Below are positions 44,200 through 56,122 of a stretch of 64,000 nucleotides of DNA, piece by piece. Both the position numbers and the translations under genes were made by a program. The notes under the pieces were generated by a model, which did no database searches, was not told the DNA's origin, and was given only the letters and a program-made list of their open reading frames with translations. The stretch lies in NCBI GenBank assembly GCA_001939145.1, contig LSRX01001553.1, positions 1 through 64,000 of the forward strand, read 5' to 3'. Each line of letters begins with the position of its first letter. Positions within the stretch are counted from its first letter, which is position 1. Origin of the DNA: Symbiodinium microadriaticum. Lineage: Eukaryota; Sar; Dinophyceae; Suessiales; Symbiodiniaceae.

Positions 44200-45880
44200 T
44201 CTTCCACCTCCTCCACAGGAATGCCGGCCTCCTTCAAAGCCTCCTGCTCAGTGGTATCATGCAGGACGGCTCACTCAGATTCCCTCAGGTGCACACAGGC
44301 CGCCTGGCCTTCTTTAGGAGGTGCTGCGGGATGCCAGCTTTGGCCTGCTCGGAAGTACAGCGATTTGTTGAACCCTGGTTTCTTGTGTCATGACTTCTGC
44401 TTCACAAGGAGAGACAGAGCCCTCAAACACAGGCGACAGCTCCTGCAGCTCTGCTGCACTCGCCACAAAGAGCCGAAGCTCCGTCAGCGAGGCACCGCCC
44501 TTCAGGCGCCGCAGCTCCTGGTTTTTGGATTCAGGGTTCACTGTACTGCATTTGGGACGTTCAGTCGCCTTCTTGAACCTGCGAATCCGAAAAAGGGCAA
44601 GGCCAAGTGGGATCAGCTGTAATTTCGCACTATGCCTACAGCGGCGGCTACGTTCACAGGGGCCGTGAAGCTCATCGCTGTTGCTCTTGCATTCAGATGG
44701 GGTTCTCCGCATCATGAACCAGTGCCGGTTAGCATAGCGGCATAGCATTACATGTGTGAATACGTGATAAACTAGGACCATCGGAGTTGCCGATCCTTGG
44801 CTATGAAGCTCAACTGAGGTTTGTGCCCCAAAGTTCGAAAGCCCCTAATGCTGAACACCAGCTGCACCAGCTGATGCAGGAGCACGACGTCCAAGAGCAC
44901 GGGGCATGCGGCCCGGGCCTCACGAAGCGCCACGACATCGTCATTGAGCTCCAGGAGCCTCAAAAGGAACAGCCGGGATCTTTGAAAGTTCCCGTTTGTC
45001 AGCCGGCGAGGGGATTTCAGGAGCACAGGGGGCCTCTGTACGAGAGCTCCTTCTGCAAGGCTCGCCGATTCCACCTCACACGGAGAGGCCAACAGCAGGG
45101 AAAAGCAGCCCTCCGAGATCCTCAGTTGGCGCACAGTGAGGGTCTCGTCGAGGTTCACAGCGCCTTCCTGGCGACTTCACTGGAGTCCCTCGAAGCTCAG
45201 CGGTTTTACCTTCAGCTCTTTCCCAGCCAGTCCTGAAGCTCGGCCATAGATCGCTACGTTCCCCCAATTCCTTCAACTTCAACTAAGGCTAGGTCCGATA
45301 GCTTGGCACTTACGGGCCGATGTTGCTTCTGGTCACAACGAGCACGCCTTAAAGCCTGGTCTGAAGCGTTAACAACTTGAGCCGCCACGCTGCAGGAGAC
45401 TAGTCAAGCGACTCCAAGTGGATACTATCTCCAGGGTTGCCCCAACCTGCGCCACAGCAACTGCTTGAAAGCGTTTGAAAAGGAAGCTGGCATCTCGTGT
45501 TGAGCGCACAGGTCCAGAGTGAAACAGGTCTTCACGTCCCGCTGGCAGCAGGCGCTTCGTCCAAGACAGGGTCCTTGGAAAGCAATGCCCTCCAAGACAC
45601 GACCCGGATGGACAGCGGAGCACGACAGCTAGGGCTGCTCAAATCCCCTACAGCCTAGGGGTTCAAGGGATTCTAGGGGCCAAAAAACAAATTCTCGCGC
45701 AAGCTCCAGGTAGCTTCTGAGAGTACACTCGAGAGGAAGCCTTGCTTCTTCCAGCGCAGGGGTAGCACTGCTAGGGCCCTCTAAAGCCTGTGGGAAAGTA
45801 CAAGTGGAACAGAGCCTCTGCAGAAGTCCCCATGGCAAGTGCTTTGACGCGATGGAAACCATTCCAGACCCCACACATTG
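44200..45880 (-). CDS. cluster of Glu/Leu-rich exon candidates
   Basis: Minus-strand pieces with GAG/CTG/GCG-rich codons are ALEGPSSATPALEEARLPLE (from about 45793 after TTTCCCACAG|G), LDETLTVRQLRISEGCFSLL (from about 45170 after GTCGCCAG|G), SLTELRLFVASAAELQELSP (near 44480) and EALKEAGIPVEEVEEASPS (44242-44185, after TGAGCAG|G and before a CAG|GG edge). The two leucine-rich pieces look related to each other (LT..LRL..), so a repeat-containing protein is possible. Exon joins were not verified, and plus frames are open opposite parts of it. Confidence 0.35.
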
Positions 45881-45924
45881 TCGCTAGCAGAGCACTTCCC
45901 ATGGTGGCATGGTGGCTAAAAGTG

Positions 45925-46002
45925 TCAAAGTTCCAGCAGAGAGGCATCCTCCAACTCCTCCTCCTCCTCTTCCTCCTCCTCGAACTCCTCGTCTTCCATG
46001 TC
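45925..46002 (-). CDS. terminal exon candidate with poly-Glu tail
   Basis: After CTTGCACAG|G the minus strand reads DMEDEEF, nine consecutive Glu, LEDASLLEL and TGA: exactly 26 codons in phase 0. Mixed GAG/GAA codons and the flanking non-repeat residues argue for coding, but a decayed triplet repeat is possible because a large triplet array lies 80 bp away. Confidence 0.4.
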   Translation of the reverse strand, partial: DMEDEEFEEEEEEEEELEDASLLEL

Positions 46003-46084
46003 CTGTGCAAGATCATGTGAAATCGCAAATAGCAAGCCCAGTGACAGCGATCCTCTGGATGGTTCGAAACTCACCTAAAACTTG

Positions 46085-46173
46085 TAGTCGTCGTCGTCCT
46101 CCTCCTCGTCGTCGTAGTAGTAGTAGTAGTAGTAGCAGCAGCAGCAGTAGTAGTAGTAGTACTACTACTACTA

Positions 46174-46205
<32 letters not shown>

Positions 46206-46770
46206 ACGACTACGACTACGACTACGACTACGACTACGACTACGACTACGACTACGACTACGACTACNNNNNNNNNNNNNNNNNNNNNNNNNNNNNNNNN
46301 NNNNNNNNNNNNNNNNNNNNNNNNNNNNNNNNNNNNNNNNNNNNNNNNNNNNNNNNNNNNNNNNNNNNNNNNNNNNNNNNNNNNNNNNNNNNNNNNNNNN
46401 NNNNNNNNNNNNNNNNNNNNNNNNNNNNNNNNNNNNNNNNNNNNNNNNNNNNNNNNNNNNNNNNNNNNNNNNNNNNNNNNNNNNNNNNNNNNNNNNNNNN
46501 NNNNNNNNNNNNNNNNNNNNNNNNNNNNNNNNNNNNNNNNNNNNNNNNNNNNNNNNNNNNNAGTAGCAGTAGCAGTAGCAGTAGCAGTAGCAGTAGCAGT
46601 AGCAGTAGCAGTAGCAGTAGCAGTAGCAGTAGCAGTAGCAGTAGCAGTAGTAGTAGTCGTCGTCGTCGTCGTAGTAGTAGTAGTGGTAGTAGTAGTAATA
46701 GTAGCAGCAGCGGCAGCAGCAGCAGCAGCAGCAGGAGGAGTAGTAGTAGTAGTGGTGGTGGTAGTACTGC
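46085..46770. repeat. compound triplet/hexamer array with assembly gap
   Basis: CGT, AGT, AGC, AGT blocks meet ACT, then (TACGAC)n up to the gap. After 294 N the array continues as (AGTAGC)n, CGT, AGT, AGC and GGT. Long Val/Ala, Leu, Thr or Tyr frames are artefacts. Confidence 0.98.
46268..46561. other. assembly gap, 294 N
   Basis: A run of N inside the triplet array. The motif differs on the two sides (TACGAC left, AGTAGC right). Confidence 1.
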
Positions 46771-46919
46771 ATGCCCTTTACATCTCTGCTTGTTGCAGTG
46801 GGCGGCAGCACGGCCGTAGATGCGTGCAAACACCGTGCAACGAACCCCCTTCGGCATGGTGGCCTCCGCTGTCTTTTAACTGTTTGAGCCGTTTCTGTAC
46901 GTGCCATGGTGCAGAACCC

Positions 46920-47120
46920 TCATTGCTGATATGGTGAGCATGACAACGATGCTTATGGCAATGAAGGAGGATATGATGTTGGCGCTTATGGTCGCAGTGG
47001 AGATAATGCTGGTGGTGGTCGTGAGGTTGATCGAGACGATGGTGCTTATGCAGGTGATCAGGGTGATGATGGCGATGATAATGATGTGATGACCGTGATG
47101 CATGATGGCGATGATGATGA
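46920..47120. repeat. degenerate ATG/GAT triplet tract
   Basis: GATGAT, GGTGAT and CTTATG words are in rough 3-bp register. The Met/Val-rich plus and His/Ile-rich minus frames across it look like repeat translation. Confidence 0.7.
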
Positions 47121-47864
47121 CGAATGCAAAGAGAAACGATCCAAGCCAAACCTTTGCTGTCATATTCCTTGTAACTAAAACCCTCTCCTGCCGAAGACAC
47201 CCTGAGAAGACTTGCAAGGAGAAAGCTGTCATTCACAGAACGAAGGCTCACACAACACCCTCCATAGCAAGCTCTTAAAAACCTGGATAATTTAATCACC
47301 ACCAACCAAGCCAAGAAATGCCCCTTTCCGACCCCACCCCTGACAGCTTCCTCCTCTGTGAGGCTCGACTGGCTCGGGCCGGATTGCCTGAGGTCAGAGG
47401 CAAATAGTCTTCGCCGGTGAATCACAGAAGAGCCTGTCCAACGGTCACTTGCTGCGGAACTGAAGTAAACGGCTCCAGAAATCTCAGTGCATTCCCAGTG
47501 GCAGGGACGCTGCAACAGCGGCGACACCTGCTCTCGATTCGGCTGTGTGCGGCATCTTGGCGAGTGGAGTCTGCGCAGTTTCCGGCGGACACTCGCTTTA
47601 TCAAGAAGCTGGAACTGCCGGCTCGAGGTAGTACGAGAAACTTGCAAAGAAGTTTGGTACTGATGCAGTTCTAAAGATTCTAGAATTTGAAAACCACTGC
47701 AGACAGGCCCTAGCAGAAGATGTCAAGCTTACTACGACGCAGGTTGCAAGCAGATCAGGAAGCGCAGCGAAGATGCGTGTGCAAGCTCTGATTTTCCTGA
47801 TACCACGGTCCCAGAGGAGTTCCTGAATGCGGACCGTGCGCAACGAAATTCTGCGCACCAGTAA
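47121..47864. other. coding-like segment, strand uncertain
   Basis: On the plus strand, FPADTRFIKKLELPAR follows CTGCGCAG and precedes a GTAGTA donor. Further on EKLAKKFGTDAVLKILEFEN and, in another frame, SEDACASSDFPDTTVPEEF ends TAA at 47864. The minus strand is open at 47858-47601 too. A frame change inside the plus reading is unexplained. Confidence 0.35.
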
Positions 47865-47885
47865 CGATATCCCGATGCAACTTGA

Positions 47886-47915
47886 AACCTAAACCCTCAA
47901 ACCCTGAACCCTAAA
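47886..47915 (+). repeat. degenerate interstitial telomere-like block
   Basis: Four heptamer-like units (ACCTAAA, CCCTCAAA, CCCTGAA, CCCTAAA), 22 bp after a plus-strand stop. Confidence 0.8.
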
Positions 47916-49579
47916 CTGCTACACGAAGCCCTCAACAGCCCAAGAAGGTCGGCACCTTCTTTGGCATCTCCGGGCCCTCCAAGCTGTGACGCTCGTCTGA
48001 GCGGATGAGGCCAAATCCCTCGGCAACGCTATTTGCTTGAAAACACTTCTGCGCTACCGAGGCATCCGAGGGCATACTCTTGGGGACGTGCCGTGGTTTA
48101 GTTTGCATCCCAAGGGCTCAAGTGAATACTGGGCTTCGCAGATCCGCTTTCTGCAGCGAGCGGATGATCGAGAAGCCTGGCGACGACTAGCGATCTGTAG
48201 GAAGCCCTGCTGCCCATGCCTAGCTTGAGATTTGCTGGCTTTCTCTAGGATTGGGTCCTTGAGCGTCCCTCAGTCCCCGAGCAATCGAGTGGTGATGGGC
48301 ACTGAGCATGCAAGGCAGTGTACTGGGCTTGCGGGAGCAACTTAGCCACCCAGCTTCAAGAAGGATGTGCTCAGGCAGTCTTTGCAGACATCTTCAATCA
48401 CTGTTACTAGGGACTTGCAAGAGCCGTGCACCTGTGATTCTGGACATCCAAGACGTTCAGCTCGGTCCGGAAATCTGGGCTTGAGGCCCCCTGCAAGGCA
48501 CACGTGGGCTAGACAGCATGATGTCAGTGGGCGACTCTTGAATCTGGCAGTATTGGAAAATCGAAAACCCCAAAGGCCTGTCTAAGTCAAAAGCCAACTT
48601 CCTTCGTCGCATTGAGCTGTGCACGCGAGGCAAAGCGGCAGATGGACCCGGCTCACCTCGCGTAAGACCTCCACCACCGCCAGTCCCGGCGCTGCTCTGG
48701 CGGGCAGCAGAACCTGATCCCTGTCAGAGTCAAGGCCGACTAGAGTCATGCTATTGCTTTCTTTCATTGAGCTGGACCGCCGCATGTCTGTGTAACCGCA
48801 CCTTATGATGCAGTCTTCAGTGCTGGCTTGATCTGCCGACGACGCAGGGCATGTGTCAAAGGCCACGGCCTGTCAGGGGTTCCTCTGTGGGAACGGCAAC
48901 CAATGCAACCAGGCGTGACTTTCACCAAGAACTCAGCAGGAGTTGTTGAGAAGGCTGTATCCTGCTACCTCAGCTACCTCTGCTTCCTGTCTGAACCAGA
49001 GACTCTAGGTTTAGGGAACGAAGCGCCCGTGTGCATCGTGCCTGATCAGGATGAGCAGACCAGTATGCCTTGACCTTGGGGTGCACACGAAAGGATCTAG
49101 AGCAAGCACCCAACAAAGGACATCATGGAAGAGGATTACAGGTGCCGATGTGAATCAGATTGAATCAGAGTCTGTCCCCTCTCACCGACTTTGGGGCCCC
49201 AAGTTCTTCACCGTCGCATGTGCACAGTGGCGAGGAATCACGTACATGTGGAAACGAGCCGACAAAAACTTGAAATTACATAACAAAGAAACGACGTCTT
49301 GCGCCGCAACGAATCTCAGCGATGCAGGTGTCTGAGATGTGTCATATCATGTTCTTGTTTTCGAGCAGAAGTCTGTGCAAGCGGATTCTAGCATTCAGAA
49401 AAGGGAAACGCGCCAAACTCTTGGCTTCTCGGTTCAGCCGCTGTGGCCGTGCCACCGCAAGAACCACTGGCAAAGCGAAGCGCGGACTCCATCCGCAGGG
49501 ACTCGCCATGCCTTCCGAATGTGGATATGACAATGACAGCTGACCTGCTGCGGCTGATCCGGTTGCAGCCTGTGTAAAT
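47916..49579. other. no supportable gene
   Basis: Plus frames at 48037-48228, 48367-48585 and 48828-49335 and minus frames at 48582-48866 and 49434-49835 lack motifs or exon boundaries. Confidence 0.4.
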
Positions 49580-49835
49580 GACTTGACTTCCAGTAGATCC
49601 GCGCGACTGCTCGATCAGCGGAGGATCTGTGCTGGGCTCTGGCAATTTTTAGCCTTGTGCCGGCCTTTGTCTCTGTGAATCTGGTGCAGCTGGCCAAGCC
49701 GTGCATGACTGGGCTTGGCACTGTAGATGGTGACCGAAACCATCCAGCAACAGCCCGTCCATGATGTATGCTACCTGCACTGTGGTTCGCCGTCGTCTCA
49801 CCGAAACTACATGAGATAAGCCGGGTAGGGCTCAT
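49434..49835 (-). pseudogene. frame-shifted counterpart in copy 1
   Basis: The region homologous to the ORF at 50311-50682 is interrupted: the CGG/AGTA length difference near 49822 changes frame. Another frame remains open for 133 codons but has no protein-like features. Confidence 0.25.
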
Positions 49836-50300
49836 GAAGATTTAGCGAGACTCCGTCAGGCGAACCACGGGCAGGTGGCAAAAGGCGGACGGGGGAAAAT
49901 GGACTGGCGTCCAAAAATGTCTCAAATTAAGTGATTGACTGAAACTGCGGCATTTCTACCTGAACAGCAAGTGACACACAAGTAACCACAAAGTAGCCAT
50001 TCCAGCAGCCCCTGATGTCAACTACAACTCTCGCGCAAATGTGAGCCACCTGCCGACAGCAAGCTGGCTTGAGGAGATGCCTCAACCGGTCCGTGATCTG
50101 TGCTGGTGACCTGTGGCTTGCCTATCCACGAAGCCGAAGAAGTACCTGATCTACAGGCCATTCTGCAAAGGCTATCTACAGTAAGTAGACTCAGACCTGA
50201 AACATCTCCAGTGTTGTACTTGTGAGCTTATTCTACACACGTCTCTGGCAAGCTGCTCGTGATGAACCAGCAAACTAGCAAAACGAAAGTAACAGCATAT
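49580..50300. repeat. ~710-bp tandem duplication, copy 1
   Basis: Landmarks such as ACTTCCAGTAGATCC, CATCCAGCA(A/G)CAGCCCGTCC, the block from TAGGGCTCATG to GGGGGAAAATGGACTGG, and GAAGTACCTGATCTACAGG recur in the same order 704-726 bp downstream. Confidence 0.95.
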
Positions 50301-51000
50301 GCCGCAGAATTCACTTCCAGTAGATCCCCGACTGCTCGATCCAAGATGCAAGCTGCGGATCTCTTCTGGCTGCACTGGGCTCTGGAAATGTTAGCCTTTT
50401 GAGCGAATCTGGTGCAGCTGCTGTGCTCCGGGTTTGGTTCTGGAAGTAGGGACCGAAACCATCCAGCAGCAGCCCGTCCCTGATGTATGCTACCTCCATT
50501 GTGGTTCGCCGTTGTCTCACCGGAACTACGTGAGATAAGTACTGGTAGGGCTCATGAAGATTTAGCGAGACTCCGTCAGGCGAACCACGGGCAGGTGGCA
50601 AAAGGCGGACGGGGGAAAATGGACTGGTGTCCAAAGTGTCGGAATTTGACACTGCGAGCTCTTTCCTGAAAGCAAGTGACACCTAAGTACCCAGCTAGCA
50701 AGTCAGCCACTAGGAACAACTGTCGTGCAAACGTGAGCCAGGCAGTGCCTGCCGACAGCAAGCCGGCTTTACGAGATGATATAGCCCGCCCGCGATCTGT
50801 GCTGGTGACCTGACCTGTGGTTTGCCTATCCACGAAGCCGAAGAAGTACCTGATCTACAGGCCATTCTGCAAAGGCTATCTACAGTAAGTAGACTCAGAC
50901 CTGAAACATCTCCAGTGTTGTACTTGTGGGCTTATTCTACACACATGTCTCACAAGCTGCTGGTAATGGGTCTAATGAACTAGAAAACTAAAAATCGGCA
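50301..51000. repeat. ~710-bp tandem duplication, copy 2
   Basis: The homologous unit carries indels relative to copy 1. A short further remnant (GGGGGAAAAATGGACCGCTGTCCAA-like) lies near 51068-51093. Confidence 0.95.
50311..50682 (-). CDS. ORF in duplicated unit, copy 2
   Basis: The minus frame of 123 codons reads LNLHEPYQYLSHVVPVRQRR, continues TMEVAYIRDGLLLDGFGPYF and ends WIEQSGIYWK. In copy 1 the equivalent stretch has a one-base length difference after LNLHEPY and soon hits a stop. If the frame is coding, copy 1 is broken. No family is recognised. Confidence 0.3.
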   Translation of the reverse strand: MSLAFRKELAVSNSDTLDTSPFSPVRLLPPARGSPDGVSLNLHEPYQYLSHVVPVRQRRTTMEVAYIRDGLLLDGFGPYFQNQTRSTAAAPDSLKRLTFPEPSAARRDPQLASWIEQSGIYWK

Positions 51001-51950
51001 GGTACATAACAAATCCTCCTCAAACCGAGACCGCACCGTGCAAACCACAAACATGGGACAGAAGCAGGGGGGGAAAAATGGACCGCTGTCCAAAGAGCCT
51101 GCTTGTTGCAGTGCTGACTGTTGCAGAGATGGACAGCAACCGCTAGCATTTGCAGCTTGAGAAACTGCCGGTATGGCTTGGCAGAGTACACATGTGTTAG
51201 GAAATGTGAGCAAGCCACCCATCGCTGCAAGTAGTTTGTTAGTGTCGTGGGGCGCTCGGTGCGTCCAAGTGAAATGAACATCTGATCCGGTGTGTCACCC
51301 CCTGGATCCTAGATGTCGAAAGTGTACTTGGTTCCGCTTGGCCAAAACGCGACTGCTTGGTTGTAGAGCTCTGGACGCCGAAGTAGCAACTTGTTCTGCA
51401 CAAGCGATGCCTTCGTTGCTGCAACCTCGCGGGGGAGCAAATTAAAATGGACATCCCTGTGTCAAGCATGACAGCCATTCTACTTGGATTCATTACAGAT
51501 TCAACCCCCCTGTAGCAAGCGCGGGTGCTTACATGCAGCACTCAAGTTCCGTAACTCCGGAATGTAGAGCTCGGACAAGCAAAAACGATGGAACAACTGA
51601 ACTAACGGATTGAAACTAAATCTTGGCGCACTGGCACCGGGGTAGCGTACACGTCTGAGCCAACTTTCGCCCAAACCGAACAATACTGACCTTTGGTCCT
51701 TGGGAGTGTTTAGTTTGGAGGCTTCTTAGCAAGATTCAAGCTGCTGCTCTGATGCTGCAGCCGCTGCTGCTGCTGGTAATAATAACGACAAGCAATATTA
51801 CATCATCCGTAGCCAATTTTACCAAAGTTGGTTGCGGGGGCATCTCTCCGTTTTTCTAAAAGCGCTGGCACAAGGCTGTGCTTCCTGCCTCGGCAGCATT
51901 CATGGCCTCGGCCTCGGCCGCAATAATCGTCATCCTTAGTTCCGATTTCG
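51001..51950. other. no supportable gene
   Basis: Short frames only. 51808-51818 contains CCGTAGCCA, a partial match to the dinoflagellate spliced leader. Confidence 0.45.
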
Positions 51951-52806
51951 ATATCTATCTATATGTATGCATGTATGAAAATATATACGTATATATATAT
52001 ATACAAACATACATATATACATGTATACATGTATACATATATACATATATACATATATACATATATACATATATACATATATACATATATACATATATAC
52101 ATATATACATATATACATATATACATATATACATATATACATATATACATATATACATATATACATATATACATATATACATATATACATATATACATAT
52201 ATACATATATACATATATACATATATACATATATACATATATACATATATACATATATACATATATACATATATACATATATACATATATACATATATAC
52301 ATATATACATATATACATATATACATATATACATATATACATATATACATATATACATATATACATATATACATATATACATATATACATATATACATAT
52401 ATACATATATACATATATACATATATACATATATACATATATACATATATACATATATACATATATACATATATACATATATACATATATACATATATAC
52501 ATATATACATATATACATATATACATATATACATATATACATATATACATATATACATATATACATATATACATATATACATATATACATATATACATAT
52601 ATACATATATACATATATACATATATACATATATACATATATACATATATACATATATACATATATACATATATACATATATACATATATACATATATAC
52701 ATATATACATATATACATATATACATATATACATATATACATATATACATATATACATATATACATATATACATATATACATATATACATATACATATAT
52801 GTATAT
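51951..52806. repeat. (ACATATAT)n array, about 96 units
   Basis: The same 8-bp unit as at 31.7 kb, nearly perfect from 52018 to 52790, with TATG/TATA words at both edges. All long open frames here are artefacts. Confidence 0.98.
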
Positions 52807-52831
52807 AAGCTTGGGAACTCGCTGAACAGCC

Positions 52832-53170
52832 CTATAGTTGCACGAGCCAGACCATTTTGTGCGACCGCAATGTGGGAGTCGGCGCCAGATCAAAAATCGA
52901 ACATCTCTGATCTTCACCATTCCGAACGGATGCTCCGATCGCCGAAGGGCGCACCAGATAAGCTGGCGATCGCACCTTATTCATCCGAACGAAAATGATA
53001 TTCCAAGCGCCCAAGTCTTCGATCGGATCCGACGAGGAAGCCGACACATCTTGGATCGGATGTTCTGGAAGAGGCCCGGATTGCTGGACCTCGACCGCGG
53101 CATCATCAGCTTTGTGCAGCTGAGGAGTCCAGGGGGTTGAGCACCCGCATGAAAAATGGCAGATCTCCAT
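52832..53170. CDS. coding-like segment, strand ambiguous
   Basis: The minus strand reads [20 protein letters not shown] after GACTCCTCAG and continues [19 protein letters not shown]. The plus strand reads [20 protein letters not shown] and ends TGA at 53140. Both have similar codon bias. One is probably a real exon, and neither has a recognisable domain. Confidence 0.35.
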
Positions 53171-53739
53171 TCGCCGATCGCAAGAGGTGCAAAGGAGGGT
53201 CGATGGAGTCGATTGCCCCTCGGCCCTATTTTCGGATAGCGCCGGAGCTGAGGCGAGGCAGGTACCCCATATGTTGTGTGCGTCACAGGGTCAAAGCCGT
53301 TGGTAGGCAGAGCCTACGGCTGATAACCTGCGTGAGGGTTTGGTACACGATATAGCGTATAACCTCGCTCCCCTCAGATGAGCTTGTAGTTGAAGTAGAG
53401 TGTTTGCGACTCCAACGTTGCTAACAGTAACCCTTGCAGCTTCACTTGGTCCCGACCTGTTCTCTGCGCCAGACGAAGTCTGTTGCGGTCTTTGCACCAA
53501 GGCTGCACGCACTGATTATGGCAGGTAAACGGGTGACTAGTGCCTGATCACTAATTTGGCTTGAGCCAGGTTCTTGAGCCATGCGCCGATATGAGCTTTC
53601 TTCCTGACTTCCGCTCAGTGGACAAAGTACTCCTGAGCTTCAGTCCTCCTTGATGGACAAAGCCCTCTCAAGGTTGCAAACAAGAGGTTACATAGCTCAC
53701 AAGCAAAATGCTCTAGGCTTCGATGTCTCTTCACACTAG
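53171..53739. other. no supportable gene
   Basis: Only short frames and no motifs. Confidence 0.5.
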
Positions 53740-54047
53740 ATATTAGATAGAATAAAATGGTTATTATGTATTATATATTATCTATTATGTATTATATGTA
53801 GCATATGTTATGTTATACATTACATACTATGCATTAGAAAGTATATATTGGTGTAATATATATTATTAACTATATGTTATATGTTATATGTTATGAGCTA
53901 TATATTATATATTTTACATTATACATTATACAGTATTAGTATTATACAGTATTAGTTACAATGTATATATTATATATCATATGTTATATATATTATATGT
54001 TACATGTTATATGTTATATAATATTATATATATACACATACACACAC

Positions 54048-54079
<32 letters not shown>

Positions 54080-54265
54080 ATATATTTATTTTTATATTAC
54101 ATGTTATATGTTATATACTATACATTACACACTATATGTTATATCTTATATATTATATGTTACATGTTATATGTTATATAATATTATATATATACACATA
54201 CACACACATATATATATATATATATTTATACATTATACTTTATACATATAAATATATATAGATGT
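53740..54265. repeat. AT-rich tract with internal 80-bp direct duplication
   Basis: TATATGTTA-type words dominate. An identical stretch (53991-54070) recurs at 54151-54230, both including TACACATACACACACA then TA runs. Confidence 0.93.
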
Positions 54266-55017
54266 ACAGATAGATAGATATAGGTACGGTATAGATATGG
54301 ATATGGATGCAGCTATGCCAAGCTGGTCTCATAACTCACAACGCCCGGACAAGTGCTGGCGTGTCTCACAATATCGATCTCCCCCGGTTGCAGGACGCGA
54401 GTTGGTGTGCCTGAATCATCGGTTTGGCGGTTTTGGTGTATCGTGGTGCTGTTCGTCGTTGCAGTGCGGTTCAATCTCCCGCCCCTCCCCGCACCTTTAA
54501 TGTGCCGCTCGGAGATCGCAAAGTCACAAACTTCCAAGAGCGACGTGCCAGCAGAGCCGATTTCACCGAGCGCCACCCCATATACGGGCTGCTTGAGAGA
54601 CAACCTCGGATCGAAACTCACACAAAATTCTGAAGAGCCAGAGGCACCACTTGACGCCTGCAGCTGAGCAGCAGCAGGCCTTTCACGTGAGAGAGGCCCA
54701 AGCTGCCACGGACGTCGCATGGCCTGTCTTTGCTCGGATTGCGCTGACTATCCACACGCCCGAAGATGTACACATAGATCAGCGGCGTCTCCACCCGGGA
54801 TTCCACGAGACCCAACAGCTCCATGGCCAACACTTGTAAGCTGTCTTGGCCACGTCCTCAGCTACCAAGGGAGCACTCAAGACGAAATTGACCAGAGCCC
54901 AACAGGGCTTCTCCGCGATTGCACCGAGCGTTTAGCATCATCGTCGTTGTCAGAAACCGAAACGGATCGAACCTAGAGCTCCAATAGAGCTCTGTGGTGA
55001 TCGGCAGCCGAACGAAC
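54266..55017. other. ORFs of uncertain strand
   Basis: 54313-54720 minus (135 codons) and 54353-54667 plus overlap. No boundary or domain allows a choice. Confidence 0.35.
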
Positions 55018-55200
55018 ACATACATACATACATACCTACGTACGTACGTACATACATACCTACCTACATACATGTGTATATATATATATGTATATATAGA
55101 TGGTTCTATATGTTCATTCATATATATATATATAGATATGATGTGTGTTATGTTATGTTATGTTATGTTATGTTATGTTATGTTATGTTATGTTATGTTT
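55018..55200. repeat. (CATA/CGTA)n, TATA and (ATGTT)n arrays
   Basis: CATA and ACGT words run at 55018-55075, TA-rich words to 55140, then about ten ATGTT pentamers at 55146-55200. The complementary pentamer (AACAT) closes the window near 63950. Confidence 0.95.
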
Positions 55201-56024
55201 TATAATGTTATGTTGTGCTATGTTATGGTACATTATCTATGTATGTATGTGTATACACATTTGTATATATGTATATGTATATGCTTGTTATTTGTTCATT
55301 CATTTGTTTACTTATCTTTGTTGTATTTATTTGTTCAAGTACTTACTTATTTATATCACTTGTTTACTCATTTACTTCCTTATTCTTCATGTATTTCTTC
55401 CTGTATGTACATCTTTGTTTTATCTATGATACAGATACATATATGCCGGCATCGAGAGTCACGGCATGCATTCGGCTGCCTTCAAAATTGCCAAAAAATA
55501 AAATCAACACTTACTGACTTACTACTGATGTGCTCCAAGGATCCCTCGTCGAAGATAAGTGTGTGAGCACCTTCGTAACAAGCCTTCATGTTTGCGAAAC
55601 TACAAAAGACCCGATAAACTCCGTTGGAGTAGGGATAGCTGCGGCAGGCACAGGCTGTCAGGACCGTCAGCCCGAAAGTGCAGAGCGAGTAACAACAGCA
55701 GCCTCCACGGTCTAGAGAGCTTGCATTTCGCGGAACGATTGCAAAGATCTCAGGGCTGTGGCCCCGGCCTGATAGCCGCCGTTCCCTGTTCTTGGGAGTC
55801 CGCGGATGGCATCAACTTGCACCCAGTAGCCCATCTTAGCCGCGAAAGATGCATCAACTCAGCATCTCGCTGGCACATCGATGCAAAAGCATATACGATG
55901 TACTACGAACTAGGGCTGTCTTACCTCAGCGGTGGCAACGATTCCTGCACCGTCGCATACTTCATGTCGTCTTGCTTTCCAATCTAGCCAAATACATGCT
56001 TTCTACCGAAGGAAGAGAGCATCC
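55201..56024. other. AT-rich then unique DNA without supportable genes
   Basis: 55220-55440 is T-rich with TTTAT/GTATG words. 55559-55987 plus is open for 142 codons without motifs. Confidence 0.4.
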
Positions 56025-56122
56025 GAGTCTACTATATATTATATATGTGACATATGATATATTATATATTCTATATTACATATGATATATTATGTATTAT
56101 ATATATATATATATATATCATA
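56025..56122. repeat. TATAT/CATATGATA AT-rich array
   Basis: Imperfect ATATATTATA and CATATGATA words end in a TA run. Confidence 0.93.

Noticed and set aside
45909..46937. Long poly-Thr, poly-Val/Ala, poly-Leu frames around the gap
   Set aside because: They arise from triplet repeats and include the N run.
51806..51830. Partial dinoflagellate spliced-leader match (CCGTAGCCA...)
   Set aside because: Only the first nine bases and a weak A/T match agree; no splice donor or SL-RNA body follows.
54455..54500. B-box-like GGTTCAATCTC
   Set aside because: No cloverleaf can be drawn around it.
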